In this document: positions 26,885-36,108 of the stretch, piece by piece
How the letters are laid out: each line of letters opens with the position of its first letter
How positions within the stretch are numbered: position 1 is the first letter of the stretch
Assembly: GCA_019429275.1 (NCBI GenBank)
Contig: JAHYJC010000005.1
Coordinates: 62,001 to 126,000, forward strand
Source: Lentimicrobium sp.
GTDB lineage: Bacteria; Bacteroidota; Bacteroidia; Bacteroidales; Lentimicrobiaceae
Direction: 5' to 3'
Length of the DNA: 64,000 nt
The notes under the pieces: model-generated
Databases searched by the model: none
What the model saw: the letters and a program-made list of their open reading frames with translations, nothing else
What the model was told of the DNA's origin: nothing
Position numbers and translations under genes: made by a program

Positions 26885-27616
26885 ATGAAAAATATTTTAC
26901 TAACTCTTCTTTTTACTTTTGCAATTTTATTTGCAACACAGGCGCAGTCACTTGTACTCAAAGACAAGGATGGCGTTGATGTAACCGGGCAAACCATAGA
27001 TTATTACTGTACTCCGGGCTATAGTTTTGCATCATTGGGACTTGATGTTTACAATGTTTCTGATGCCGCAAAAAGTGTTAAAGTAAGGAAAACTGATATT
27101 CAAATGGTTGAGGGCTCTGCCTCCATGATTTGCTGGGAAGCTTGTTATCCGGCTCATGTTATTGAAACACCTGATCCGCTCAGAATAGATGCAGGATCTT
27201 ATGTAACCAATTTTACCGGAGATCTTTCGTATGGAACTACTCAGGGTTCTTCAGTGGTTAAATTTACATTTTTTGATGAAACAAACCAATCAGATACCAG
27301 TTTTGTCATTATCAATTATATTATTGGAACGCTGGGCGTAAATAATAATTCAATTTTGCGTGCTGAAATTTCAAATGCCTATCCTAATCCGACAATTGAT
27401 CTTACCTCCGTTGACTATAAAATTCCACAGAATGTTAATGGTGCTTACATCAGAGTCAACAATTTACTTGGTACCACCGTTTCAGAAATTAAATTAAAAT
27501 CCGTACAGGGTAAAGTTGCTATTGATGTAAGTAATTTAAAGGATGGCGTTTATTTTTATTCGCTCATTATAAATAATTCTGCTACGCAAACACGAAAATT
27601 TGTGGTAAAGCGTTAG
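26885..27616 (+). CDS. Secreted protein with T9SS sorting domain, function unknown
   Basis: A 243-residue secreted protein. It has a signal peptide (about 1-20, FATQAQ), a middle beta-rich domain with a few cysteines (YYCTPGYSF, CWEACYPAHV) that I do not recognise, and a C-terminal type A sorting domain (SNAYPNPTIDLTSVDY to RKFVVKR). The short N-terminal module suggests a small surface protein. It is monocistronic by appearance, with a strong terminator about 50 nt downstream. Confidence 0.85.
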   Translation: MKNILLTLLFTFAILFATQAQSLVLKDKDGVDVTGQTIDYYCTPGYSFASLGLDVYNVSDAAKSVKVRKTDIQMVEGSASMICWEACYPAHVIETPDPLRIDAGSYVTNFTGDLSYGTTQGSSVVKFTFFDETNQSDTSFVIINYIIGTLGVNNNSILRAEISNAYPNPTIDLTSVDYKIPQNVNGAYIRVNNLLGTTVSEIKLKSVQGKVAIDVSNLKDGVYFYSLIINNSATQTRKFVVKR

Positions 27617-27665
27617 TATAAAAGATACTCGGAATACTAGGAATACTCGTTTAGCTTAATGTAAG

Positions 27666-27694
27666 AAAAACTCCGCTTTTGCGGAGTTTTTCTG
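27666..27694 (+). terminator. Rho-independent terminator
   Basis: Hairpin AAAAACTCCGC / GCGGAGTTTTT with a 4-nt loop and a T-rich tail, downstream of the T9SS cargo gene. The remainder of the 385-nt gap (27617-28001) shows no gene. Confidence 0.88.
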
Positions 27695-28001
27695 TTTTAT
27701 ATACCTTCCGATTGTTTCCTCCAGATCAGTCGATCCAGCTCTTTATTTGTGATTTAACTATCCAAATTTTCAACGTCTGGGGTTATTTTAAGACCCTATG
27801 TCAAGATTCTCTATGGTAAAGTCCGGGAATTAAAATGATTTCTGAATTTCTGCCAATTGGGTAAGAAAATATTTTTAAATTTGAGCAGACAATTTGTTTT
27901 TGCACAGAGATAAATACTTCCGTTTGCAGGGTTTATTCTGTCAGATTCATTTTTTTTGCTTTCGCTTCAATTATTAAATTCTAAATCATTTTTGGCCAAT
28001 A

Positions 28002-28481
28002 ATGGAATTTTCCAAAACAAAACTCTTTGCACTGGTTTCACTTCGTCTGGTTATCGGATGGCATTTCTTTTATGAAGGGATGGTTAAAATTTTAAATCCA
28101 GCCTGGACCTCAAAAGCATACTTACTTGATTCGGGGGGTTTTTTAAAAGAAATATTCGGGTGGATAGCCCTGAACGATGCTGTTTTATGGGTTGTTGATG
28201 CTATGAATGCCTGGGGTCTGATGCTTATTGGATTTTCCTTATTGATTGGTCTTTTTACAAATATAAGTGCCATTTCAGGAATGATTCTGCTTTTTTTCTA
28301 TTACCTTTCTCATCCTGCTTTACCCGGAATTGAATATCTCTTTCCTGTTGATGGAAGTTATTTCATTGTTAACAAAACAATTGTGGAACTTTTCGCCCTT
28401 TTTGTAATATTTGCTTTTCCAACCAGCCAAAATATTGGATTGGAAAGGTTTTATGACAAAGCAAAAAATACCAGAGCATGA
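28002..28481 (+). CDS. DoxX-family integral membrane protein
   Basis: Four-helix membrane protein of 159 residues in the DoxX/DoxD group. The family start is clear (LRLVIGWHFFYEGMVKI), followed by helices near 60-80, 85-105 and 120-140. Some DoxX relatives take part in quinone-linked electron transfer, but many have no known role. Its stop overlaps the start of a Tat-exported oxidoreductase (ATGA), indicating translational coupling. This suggests a membrane partner for the exported redox enzymes downstream; that role is inference. Confidence 0.85.
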   Translation: MEFSKTKLFALVSLRLVIGWHFFYEGMVKILNPAWTSKAYLLDSGGFLKEIFGWIALNDAVLWVVDAMNAWGLMLIGFSLLIGLFTNISAISGMILLFFYYLSHPALPGIEYLFPVDGSYFIVNKTIVELFALFVIFAFPTSQNIGLERFYDKAKNTRA

Positions 28482-30040
28482 ATCAGGATAATAACAACAA
28501 GAAGGGTATTAGCCGTCGCGATTTGCTGGCTGGACTGGCTTCTTTGCCGGTACTTGGAGTTTTGGGATATGGACTTCATCTTCAATCGCAGGATAGAAAA
28601 AAATTTAATTCCAGCAGGCTTCACAACCTCAATATTCAGATTCCCAAAGGTATTCCCCTGCTTGTTGATGGTCCTCAGCTAAGACTGGGGATTGTTGGGA
28701 GCGGAAGCAGAGGCCGTTATATTATGAAGGCGCTTGGCTTTGTCAATCCGGCGCGGATTGACGAATGGACTTCTAATGCCTCAAAAGACAAATACTGGAA
28801 AGAATATCTTAATGAATTTCTGAGTCAGAAAAATCTTAATGTCAAGGTCACAGCAATTTGCGATGTTTTCGATAAAAATGCTGGTAGCGGTTTAGCCGCT
28901 GCTGCAAATATTCACCGCAATGGCAGTTCCGGTCAAATGGCCGATATTCCAAAGCGGTTTCTTACCTATCCTGAGTTATGTGCATCGCCAGAGGTTGATG
29001 CAGTTATCATTGCCACTCCCGACCACCTGCATGTGCCGATTGCCATTGAAGCTGCAAAGCATGGAAAACATGTTTACTGCGAAAAACCACTTTCGTGGAC
29101 AGTAGAAGAAACATTTGAAATACGAAAAGTGGTCAAGGATACCGGCATCATTTTCCAGCTGGGCCACCAGGGAAGGCAGACTGAAAGTTATCAGGTAGCT
29201 CGTTCTCTTATCAATCAGGATGTTATCGGAAAGATTTCGCTCATTGAAGTTTGCACTAACCGCAATGATCCAAACGGAGCCTGGGTTTACGATATTGATC
29301 CCGAAGCAAACGAAAATTCTATCGACTGGAAGCAGTTTATTGGACCTGCTCCATGGCACGATTTCAGTCCTGAACGTTTCTTTCGCTGGCGTTGTTGGTG
29401 GGATTACAGCACAGGTTTAAGCGGTGACCTTTTTACCCATGAATATGATGCTTTAAATCAGATTCTGGATCTTGGAATTCCCCATTCGGCTGCGGCATCG
29501 GGAGGTATATATTTTTACAAAGATGGGCGTACCGTGCCCGATGTTCTGAATATGGCTTTCGAATATCCCAAACGTGATCTTACCTTATTGTATAGTGCAA
29601 CATTGAGCAGCGAAAAAAACCGTGGCAAAACCATAATGGGTCATGATGCCTGGATGGAACTCGATGAAACACTGACTGTTTATCCTGACCGAAGTTCAAC
29701 ACGGTACAGAAAAGAAATTGAACAGGGGTTTCTGGAGCCTGGAAAGCCTTTTTATTCTTATGTTCCTGGCCAGGACAAAGTAGATGCCATTACCACCCCA
29801 ACCGAAAAATATTTTGCAGGCCGTGGTTTGCTTTATACTTATCGCGATGGTAAAACTGTGGATACCACTCATTTGCATCTTAGAGAATGGCTGAACTGCA
29901 TCAGGCTGAACAATGGTGCCCAGCCCAGTTGCAATATTGATCAGGCTTTCGAAGAGGCTATCACCGCACACATGGGAACCATCTCATATCACGAAAACAG
30001 ACGAACCTTTTGGGATGAAGTAAACGAAAAAATAATCTGA
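28478..30040 (+). CDS. Tat-exported Gfo/Idh/MocA oxidoreductase
   Basis: NAD(P)-dependent sugar oxidoreductase of 520 residues, exported folded by the Tat pathway (twin-arginine ISRRDLLAGL, hydrophobic LPVLGVLGYGL). The Rossmann fold starts LRLGIVGSGSRGRYIM, and the catalytic-region motif is HVYCEKPLSW. A large insertion before the first Rossmann helix makes it longer than cytosolic relatives. It probably oxidises a glycoside or sugar at C3 in the periplasm. It overlaps doxX by 4 nt and is followed by an isomerase gene. Confidence 0.9.
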   Translation: MNQDNNNKKGISRRDLLAGLASLPVLGVLGYGLHLQSQDRKKFNSSRLHNLNIQIPKGIPLLVDGPQLRLGIVGSGSRGRYIMKALGFVNPARIDEWTSNASKDKYWKEYLNEFLSQKNLNVKVTAICDVFDKNAGSGLAAAANIHRNGSSGQMADIPKRFLTYPELCASPEVDAVIIATPDHLHVPIAIEAAKHGKHVYCEKPLSWTVEETFEIRKVVKDTGIIFQLGHQGRQTESYQVARSLINQDVIGKISLIEVCTNRNDPNGAWVYDIDPEANENSIDWKQFIGPAPWHDFSPERFFRWRCWWDYSTGLSGDLFTHEYDALNQILDLGIPHSAAASGGIYFYKDGRTVPDVLNMAFEYPKRDLTLLYSATLSSEKNRGKTIMGHDAWMELDETLTVYPDRSSTRYRKEIEQGFLEPGKPFYSYVPGQDKVDAITTPTEKYFAGRGLLYTYRDGKTVDTTHLHLREWLNCIRLNNGAQPSCNIDQAFEEAITAHMGTISYHENRRTFWDEVNEKII

Positions 30041-30106
30041 AAATCATTAGCTATTTCCGGGAAACCGCCATTTGACGCATTGTCCCAGCAAACCAGTAAC
30101 CACTCT

Positions 30107-30958
30107 ATGACAACAAGAAGAGATTTTTTACGATCAATTTCATTGTTTTCTGGAGCAATGGCACTTGAATTCAATTCATCATGCCTGACAAAAACTTCCA
30201 AAATCCAAAATGATTTCGGTATCCAGCTTTGGACAGTTCGCGATCACATTCATGTCAATCTGGATTCCACACTTACCGCATTGGCCGAAATGGGTTATAA
30301 AAGTATTGAGGCCTATGATTTTGATAGAAAATTTTTTGGCCAAAGTGCTGGTGAATTCAGTAGTGTGATAAAAGACCTTGGCATGCGTTTGACAAGTACA
30401 CATGCCGGAATAACAAGTGAAAATGCAGCAAATTATGCAGAAATTGCAGCGCAATCAGGCTTAGAGTACCTTATTCTGCCTTCGATGATGGGCCGGCCTG
30501 CAGCAAAACCCGATGATTTTCGTTATTTGGCAAAAGAGATGAATCTGATTGGAGAAAGTTGCAAAATGTCTGGAATTAAATTTGGGTACCATAATCATGA
30601 TTTCGAATTCAAACCGATGGGAAATGAATTGCCCTTTGATCTTCTTCTTCAGGAAACAGATCCTGAGCTTGTATCATTTCAACTTGATATCTATTGGATG
30701 GTCAAAGCCGGTAAAAATCCATTGACCTATTTTGAAATGTACCCTCAACGTTTTAAAACCTGGCACATCAAAGATATGGGCAACGACGGAGAAAGTTGCA
30801 TTATTGGAAATGGTAACATTGACTTTAAGACCCTTCTTAACCATAAGAAAACAGCAGGACTTGAACGAATATTTGTTGAGCAGGAGCATTATGCTGAGGG
30901 TACATCGTTGTATTGTGCCGGGCAAAGCCTTAAATACATCCTTGATCATTTGATTTAA
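30107..30958 (+). CDS. Tat-exported sugar phosphate isomerase/epimerase-like TIM barrel
   Basis: Xylose isomerase-like (AP endonuclease family 2) TIM-barrel protein of 283 residues with a Tat signal (MTTRRDFLRSI). Metal-site motifs typical of the family are visible: TSTHAGI, GYHNHDFEF, SFQLDIYW, WHIKDMG and FVEQEH. Start: the longer frame begins with TTG at 30080, while ATG at 30107 places the twin arginines at the N-terminus. It lies between two Gfo/Idh/MocA genes. A role in isomerising or opening keto-sugar intermediates is likely. Confidence 0.9.
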   Translation: MTTRRDFLRSISLFSGAMALEFNSSCLTKTSKIQNDFGIQLWTVRDHIHVNLDSTLTALAEMGYKSIEAYDFDRKFFGQSAGEFSSVIKDLGMRLTSTHAGITSENAANYAEIAAQSGLEYLILPSMMGRPAAKPDDFRYLAKEMNLIGESCKMSGIKFGYHNHDFEFKPMGNELPFDLLLQETDPELVSFQLDIYWMVKAGKNPLTYFEMYPQRFKTWHIKDMGNDGESCIIGNGNIDFKTLLNHKKTAGLERIFVEQEHYAEGTSLYCAGQSLKYILDHLI

Positions 30959-30974
30959 ACCATAAAACCAGTTT

Positions 30975-32462
30975 ATGATGGAAGAAAAACCTAACACAGA
31001 CAATGGAATGGATCGTCGAAAGTTTATACGCAATACTGCGTTGACAGCCGCCGGTTTTATGATTTTGCCCAGCCATGTTATCTCGGGGCTCGGCCATCTT
31101 GCTCCCAGCGACAAGCTTAATATAGTTGGCGTTGGCGTTGGAGGCCGCGGCGGTGGTGTTATCCGGGCTGTCAGCAGTCAGAATATCATTGCACTCTGCG
31201 ATGTTGACTGGAAATACTCAGCCAAAATTTTTGGTGAATTTCCTGATGCAAAGAAGTATTACGACTGGCGAAAGATGTTTGATGAACTCGGCAAGTCAAT
31301 TGATGCAGTAGTCGTTGGCACACCTGACCATACTCATGCCATCATCAGCATAAATGCCATGAAAATGGGGAAACATGTGTATTGCGAAAAACCCCTGACA
31401 CATTCAGTTTGGGAGTCAAGACAAATGACCGAAATTGCCCGTGAATATAAGGTTGCTACACAAATGGGCAATCAGGGAAATTCAGGTGAAGGTATACGTC
31501 AGGTTTGTGAATGGGTTTGGGATGACGCAATCGGAGAAGTCCATGAAGCCCATGCCTGGACAAATCGTCCCATCTGGCCACAAGGATTAGAAAGACCTAA
31601 AGACGTAATGCAAATACCTGATACCCTTGCCTGGGATCTTTTCCTCGGCCCTGCGAAAGAACGTCCATATAACTCCATTTATACACCCTGGAACTGGCGC
31701 GGTTGGTGGGATTTTGGAACCGGAGCACTTGGCGATATGGCTTGTCATATTATGGATCCGATCTTTATGTCGTTGAACCTCAGGTACCCGATCCGTGTTC
31801 AGGGGACTTCATCACAATTTAACACTGAATCACCGCCTTTGGCCGAAGTTGTAAAATATGTTTTCCCGGCAAGGGAAAAATTCAAAGGCGTTAAAATGCC
31901 TGAACTAAATGTAATCTGGTGGGATGGAGGTTTACTTCCCCCACGTCCGGCTGAGCTGCCCGATGGTGAAATTATGGGACGAGATCCAAACGGTGGTTGC
32001 CTTTTGATTGGTTCTAAAGGGAAAATTATGACCGGCTGCTATGGTAAAGATCCTTTCCTGCTTCCACTTGATTATGATAAAAGTTACAAGCGTCCGGCCC
32101 CTGAAATGCGCAGAATCACCACCAGTCATGAAATGGATTGGGTACGTGCCTGTAAAGAGTCACCGGAGAACAGGGTAGAAGCCAGTTCTTATTTTGGCTA
32201 CTCGGGCCCTATGAATGAAATGGTGGTTATGGGAGTAGTTGCTGTCAGACTACAAGACCTGAAACGCGAACTTTTGTGGAACGGCGAAAAAATGCAGTTC
32301 ACCAACATCAGCGACAGTGACGAAATACGAGTGGTTAAAAGCGACAGATTTGAAGTTATCGAAGGTCATCCGCACTTCGATACACAGCATGAAACCATGA
32401 ACGCAAAAGTTGCTGCTGATGAATACATCAGACACACATATCGTGAAGGCTGGACAATATAA
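30975..32462 (+). CDS. Second Tat-exported Gfo/Idh/MocA oxidoreductase
   Basis: Paralogous oxidoreductase of 495 residues (ATG at 30975 or 30978). The Tat signal is MDRRKFIRNTALTAAGFMI, the Rossmann motif is LNIVGVGVGGRGGGVI, and the catalytic region is HVYCEKPLTHSVWE followed by QMGNQGNSG. C-terminal features such as NWRGWWDFGTG match exported members of this family. It starts 16 nt after the isomerase gene. It may catalyse the opposite redox step, or act on a different sugar, compared with the first paralog. Confidence 0.9.
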   Translation: MMEEKPNTDNGMDRRKFIRNTALTAAGFMILPSHVISGLGHLAPSDKLNIVGVGVGGRGGGVIRAVSSQNIIALCDVDWKYSAKIFGEFPDAKKYYDWRKMFDELGKSIDAVVVGTPDHTHAIISINAMKMGKHVYCEKPLTHSVWESRQMTEIAREYKVATQMGNQGNSGEGIRQVCEWVWDDAIGEVHEAHAWTNRPIWPQGLERPKDVMQIPDTLAWDLFLGPAKERPYNSIYTPWNWRGWWDFGTGALGDMACHIMDPIFMSLNLRYPIRVQGTSSQFNTESPPLAEVVKYVFPAREKFKGVKMPELNVIWWDGGLLPPRPAELPDGEIMGRDPNGGCLLIGSKGKIMTGCYGKDPFLLPLDYDKSYKRPAPEMRRITTSHEMDWVRACKESPENRVEASSYFGYSGPMNEMVVMGVVAVRLQDLKRELLWNGEKMQFTNISDSDEIRVVKSDRFEVIEGHPHFDTQHETMNAKVAADEYIRHTYREGWTI

Positions 32463-32574
32463 AGAGAGGTATTGCTTATGGTCCTCGTTAGGGAGACGGA
32501 GGAATTATTCTTTAGCTCCACGCCTTAATTAATAATCAGAAACATGAATTTATTAATCATTAAAACCTTGAAAA

Positions 32575-33339
32575 ATGAAGAAAGTACTTTTTGTTCTTGC
32601 AGTTTCACTTGCGATGGTTTCCTGTAATCAGATAGGAAACAAAACTTCCAAAGGCGAAAAAGCCGAAGAAGCTGTTTTGGTAAATGCATTGACCGAGACC
32701 GAAATTGCCGATGGCTGGATGCTGATGTTCGATGGTGAAAACCCCGGAAAATGGCGTGGCTATGGCAAGGATTATTTTCCCACAGGTTGGGTGATTGCAG
32801 ATGGAACTTTGCAGTGCCTGGGTTCTGGTCGCGGTGAAGCTGGCTCTCAGGACGGCGGTGACATCATTTATGATGAAAAATTTCAAAATTTTGAACTATC
32901 GCTTGAATGGAAAATATCTCCGGGAGGAAACAGCGGTATCTTATATCTAGCTCAGGAAATTCCCGGAAAAACAATCTGGCAAACTGCTCCGGAAATGCAG
33001 GTACTTGACAATACAACTCATCCCGATGGCCGCGATGGACTTCATAGTGCCGGTGCACTTTACGATATGATTGGTGTTCCTCAGGATAAAGTAAAACCTG
33101 TAAGTGAATGGAATCAGGTTAAGTTGCTGGTTTATAAGGGTTTGGTTGAGCATTGGCTAAACGGAGAAAAAGTTGTAGAGTATCATTTATGGACACCTGA
33201 ATGGAACGAAATGGTTGCAAAAAGCAAATTTCCTGAGTACAACCCCGATTGGGCAAATGTGGCTCAGGAAGGTTTCATCGGACTTCAGGATCATGGTGAT
33301 GATGTCTGGTACAGAAACATCAAAATCAGAAAATTGTAA
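32575..33339 (+). CDS. DUF1080 lipoprotein (3-keto-disaccharide hydrolase-like)
   Basis: Lipoprotein of 254 residues (lipobox LAMVSC, Cys17) with one concanavalin-like DUF1080 fold: IADGWMLMFDGENPGKWRGY, LEWKISPGGNSGILYL, MQVLDNTTHPDG and a final WYRNIKIRKL. Family members act on 3-keto-glycosides, cleaving the glycosidic bond after C3 oxidation. It is the last gene of the Tat cluster, 112 nt after the second oxidoreductase, and is followed by a terminator. Function rests on family knowledge plus context. Confidence 0.88.
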   Translation: MKKVLFVLAVSLAMVSCNQIGNKTSKGEKAEEAVLVNALTETEIADGWMLMFDGENPGKWRGYGKDYFPTGWVIADGTLQCLGSGRGEAGSQDGGDIIYDEKFQNFELSLEWKISPGGNSGILYLAQEIPGKTIWQTAPEMQVLDNTTHPDGRDGLHSAGALYDMIGVPQDKVKPVSEWNQVKLLVYKGLVEHWLNGEKVVEYHLWTPEWNEMVAKSKFPEYNPDWANVAQEGFIGLQDHGDDVWYRNIKIRKL

Positions 33340-33367
33340 TCGACTGCTAATAAAACAGATAAAAATT

Positions 33368-33391
33368 AAGGCCGGATCAAAGTCCGGCCTT
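33368..33391. terminator. Bidirectional terminator between the DUF1080 gene and metK
   Basis: Perfect 9-bp stem AAGGCCGGA (33368-33376) with TCCGGCCTT (33383-33391), 6-nt loop, A/T-rich on both sides, between convergent genes. Confidence 0.85.
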
Positions 33392-33411
33392 TACGCTTTG
33401 TGGCTGACAAT

Positions 33412-34740
33412 TTATTTAAGTCCAAAGGCAGATTTAACCTGGTCAACATAGTCAGTACATTCCCAGGCAAACAGTTTTACTTTTTTAAAGATCCGGGTTT
33501 CTCCGTTAATTACTTTATTAAAAGTATCACCATTTGAATAGTAAACTTCAACTTCTTCTTCTCTCGGATCACGGCCAAAATGGCCATAACTGGCAGTCTG
33601 GGTATATATAGGATTACGAAGTCCGAATCTGTTGATGATAGAAAACGGACGCATGTCAAACAATTTATTTACCACTCCGGCAATTTCTCCATCGGTAAGT
33701 GCTATGCCTTCTGAGTTAGTGACTCTTGCTGAACCATTAGTATTTACATAAAGTCCAACAGGCTGTGCAATACCTATTGCATAGGCAACCTGAACCAAAA
33801 CCTCATCGGCAACTCCGGCAGCAACAAGGTTTTTGGCGATATGCCGCGCTGCATAGGCTGCCGAGCGGTCAACTTTTGAGGGATCTTTGCCCGAGAAAGC
33901 TCCACCGCCATGCGCTCCTTTGCCGCCATAAGTATCAACGATGATTTTTCTGCCGGTAAGCCCGGTGTCGCCGTGCGGCCCACCGATTACAAATTTTCCG
34001 GTGGGGTTTACATGTAAGGTAAAATTATCGTCAAATAACAATTTGATATGATCGGGCAATTGCCTGACTACTCTCGGAATCAGAATTTCACGAACGTCCT
34101 TTTCGATTGCCTGCCGCATTTTTTCATCACCTTCCTTTTCGGGAAGTGATTGATCAGCAAAATCGTCATGCTGGGTTGAAATAACTATAGTATCAATTCT
34201 AACCGGATGATTATTATCATCGTATTCAATGGTAACCTGCGATTTTGAATCGGGCCTGAGGTAAGTCATCTCTTTTCCCTCTTTGCGGATTTTGGCAAGT
34301 TCCTGCAAAAGTGAATGTGCCAACTCAATGGGCATAGGCATGAGGTTCTCCATGTCGCGGGTGGCATAACCAAACATCATTCCCTGATCCCCGGCACCTT
34401 GTTCCTCAGGGCTTTCACGCATAACTCCTCGATTGATATCAGCCGATTGTTCGTGAATGGTTGATATAATCCCACAGGATTCGCCTTCAAAACGATACTC
34501 GTTCTTGGTATATCCTATGTCTTTTATTGTTTTTCTTACAACTTTATGCAGATCAACATAACCTTCAGTTCTTACTTCGCCACTGCAAACCGTAAGTCCC
34601 GTAGTAACAAGCGTTTCACAAGCTACTTTTGAGTTTGGGTCGAAGCGCAGAAACTCGTCGAGCAGCGCATCAGAAATCTGATCGGCAACTTTATCAGGAT
34701 GCCCCTCCGAAACGGATTCGGATGTAAAAAGGTAAGCCAT
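33412..34740 (-). CDS. metK: S-adenosylmethionine synthase
   Basis: Makes S-adenosylmethionine from methionine and ATP in the cytoplasm. The 442-residue protein shows [52 protein letters not shown] and [20 protein letters not shown], covering the methionine, ATP and metal sites. It is longer than the ~385-residue enterobacterial enzyme because of insertions, as in other Bacteroidota. It is monocistronic; a SAM-II-like pseudoknot lies in its leader, which would allow feedback control by its product. Confidence 0.97.
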   Translation of the reverse strand: MAYLFTSESVSEGHPDKVADQISDALLDEFLRFDPNSKVACETLVTTGLTVCSGEVRTEGYVDLHKVVRKTIKDIGYTKNEYRFEGESCGIISTIHEQSADINRGVMRESPEEQGAGDQGMMFGYATRDMENLMPMPIELAHSLLQELAKIRKEGKEMTYLRPDSKSQVTIEYDDNNHPVRIDTIVISTQHDDFADQSLPEKEGDEKMRQAIEKDVREILIPRVVRQLPDHIKLLFDDNFTLHVNPTGKFVIGGPHGDTGLTGRKIIVDTYGGKGAHGGGAFSGKDPSKVDRSAAYAARHIAKNLVAAGVADEVLVQVAYAIGIAQPVGLYVNTNGSARVTNSEGIALTDGEIAGVVNKLFDMRPFSIINRFGLRNPIYTQTASYGHFGRDPREEEVEVYYSNGDTFNKVINGETRIFKKVKLFAWECTDYVDQVKSAFGLK

Positions 34741-34796
34741 TATAACAAGCTGTTAATTAAGAAATTATGTAAGATGGAAACAGAGGATCAAAGGCA

Positions 34797-34849
34797 AGAG
34801 ATGCTTTAGCATTTTTTTTAATGGTTGCAATCAATCAAATCTCTCCATT
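34797..34849 (-). ncRNA. SAM-II-like riboswitch candidate in the metK leader
   Basis: A 53-nt H-type pseudoknot on the minus strand. Stem P1 is AATGG (34849-34845) with CCATT (34824-34820). The loop segment AGAGAT (34844-34839) pairs perfectly with ATCTCT (34802-34797) downstream. The P1 loop ends in ATTGCAA, and the 3' part holds GCTAAAGC. These segments, their order and the size resemble my recollection of SAM-II aptamers (ATTGCAA before P1', GCTAAA before the pseudoknot strand). The gene downstream makes SAM. No covariance search was possible. Confidence 0.62.
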
Positions 34850-34867
34850 CCGGCTTAACCGGCGGAG

Positions 34868-34875
34868 CAAAGGTA
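34868..34875 (-). promoter_or_regulatory. Possible -7 box of metK
   Basis: TACCTTTG on the minus strand fits TAnnTTTG. Transcription would start near 34862, just ahead of the riboswitch candidate, giving a leader of about 120 nt. A TTTG at the standard -33 distance is missing. Confidence 0.5.
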
Positions 34876-34942
34876 TGAATAATTTATTTTGGATTTTGGA
34901 TTTCGGATTTTCTTCGCTGACAAATTATTTTGGGGAAATGAT

Positions 34943-35854
34943 TTAGCTTGTGGTGAGTTGCTGAAAAACATCTTCAAGTCTGTTGCTCTTTTTCTGCATG
35001 GATAGAACTGTCAGTCCTTTCTCAACAGCAAACCTGAATATTTCCTGACGCACATCAGTTTCCTTGCCTGATTCTATCAGCCAGGTTTTGGACGATTCCT
35101 TGAATACCCTGATTACTCCTTTGATACATAGAAGCACTTCGGTTTTAATATCCTGATCAAATTCAACAACCACCTGTTCCGTTTTCTCATTTCTTTGAAG
35201 AAGATGATCTGTAGTGTCATCGGCAACAATTTTTCCGAAATTGATAATGATTGCCCGGCTGCACATGGCTTCAACTTCCTGAAGGATATGCGTGGAAAGC
35301 ATTACTGTTTTTTGTTTTCCGATTTCAGAGATCAGATTCCTTATTTCGAGGAGCTGATTTGGATCGAGTCCTGAAGTGGGTTCATCCAGAATCAGCACAT
35401 TGGGATCGTGTATCAGCGCCTGAGCCAAACCAACCCTTTGCCTGTATCCTTTCGACAAGGCTCCGATTTTTTTTCGCTGCTCATGACCAAGACCGGTCAT
35501 TTCTATCATTTCTTCGACCCTTTTTTTTGTATTTTTTCCCAATTTGTGAATACCTGCCACAAATTCGAGATACTCCTTAATATACATATCAGCATAAAGG
35601 GGATTATTTTCAGGCAGATAGCCAATTTTTTTTCTTACCTCAAGCGACTGCTCGTGAATGTCGAAACCGTAAACACTTGCTTTGCCCGAGGTTGGAGGAA
35701 TAAAGCAGGTGAGAATTTTCATCATGGTAGATTTTCCGGCACCATTAGGCCCCAGCAAACCCACAATTTCTCCGGGTTTGATGGAAAATGAAACATCATC
35801 GAGCACGAGTTGTTCACTGTATCTTTTGGTAATATTTGAAACTATTATTGACAT
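34943..35854 (-). CDS. gldA: ABC transporter ATP-binding protein, GldA-like
   Basis: ATPase subunit of an ABC-2-type exporter, 303 residues. Walker A is GLLGPNGAGKSTMM, the signature is LSKGYRQRVGLAQALI, and Walker B is VLILDEPTSGLD with the His switch in MLSTHI. The start (MSIIVSNITKRYSEQ) and overall length match GldA, which works with GldF and GldG in gliding and surface processes of Bacteroidota. gldF and gldG are not adjacent, so the symbol is tentative. ATG at 35854 was chosen because the longer frame overlaps the likely -7 box. Confidence 0.78.
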   Translation of the reverse strand: MSIIVSNITKRYSEQLVLDDVSFSIKPGEIVGLLGPNGAGKSTMMKILTCFIPPTSGKASVYGFDIHEQSLEVRKKIGYLPENNPLYADMYIKEYLEFVAGIHKLGKNTKKRVEEMIEMTGLGHEQRKKIGALSKGYRQRVGLAQALIHDPNVLILDEPTSGLDPNQLLEIRNLISEIGKQKTVMLSTHILQEVEAMCSRAIIINFGKIVADDTTDHLLQRNEKTEQVVVEFDQDIKTEVLLCIKGVIRVFKESSKTWLIESGKETDVRQEIFRFAVEKGLTVLSMQKKSNRLEDVFQQLTTS

Positions 35855-35875
35855 GAGGCTGCTTAATTGAATGAA

Positions 35876-35883
35876 CAAAGGTA
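35876..35883 (-). promoter_or_regulatory. Possible -7 box of the gldA-like gene
   Basis: TACCTTTG on the minus strand, about 22 nt before the chosen ATG. No convincing -33 box. The 36-108 region further upstream in this 445-nt gap up to rplM holds no gene. Confidence 0.4.
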
Positions 35884-36108
35884 AGAAAGAATAATCAGAT
35901 GAGATTTTAGCTTGCAGAGTTATAGTGCTTTTGCTCCCCGGCCGGATTCAAATCATATATTGTATCGGTCAATACTTCTGAATGATTTGAATTTCAGATT
36001 TCAGGCAATACTATTTAATAATTTTGCTTTTTAAGAACTCTTGTAACCCCATTGCTTAATATTCAGGAATTAATAACCCGGATTTATCAACAATTTATTG
36101 TTTACAAA

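Noticed and set aside
32475-32505. Imperfect hairpin (CCTCGT / ACGGAGG) between the second Gfo/Idh/MocA gene and the DUF1080 gene
   Set aside because: The stem is short with a bulge and there is no T tract; not enough to call a terminator or regulatory RNA.
34797-34849. SAM-I (S-box) or cobalamin riboswitch for the metK leader
   Set aside because: The leader is far too short for either and lacks their conserved blocks; the H-type pseudoknot fits SAM-II better.
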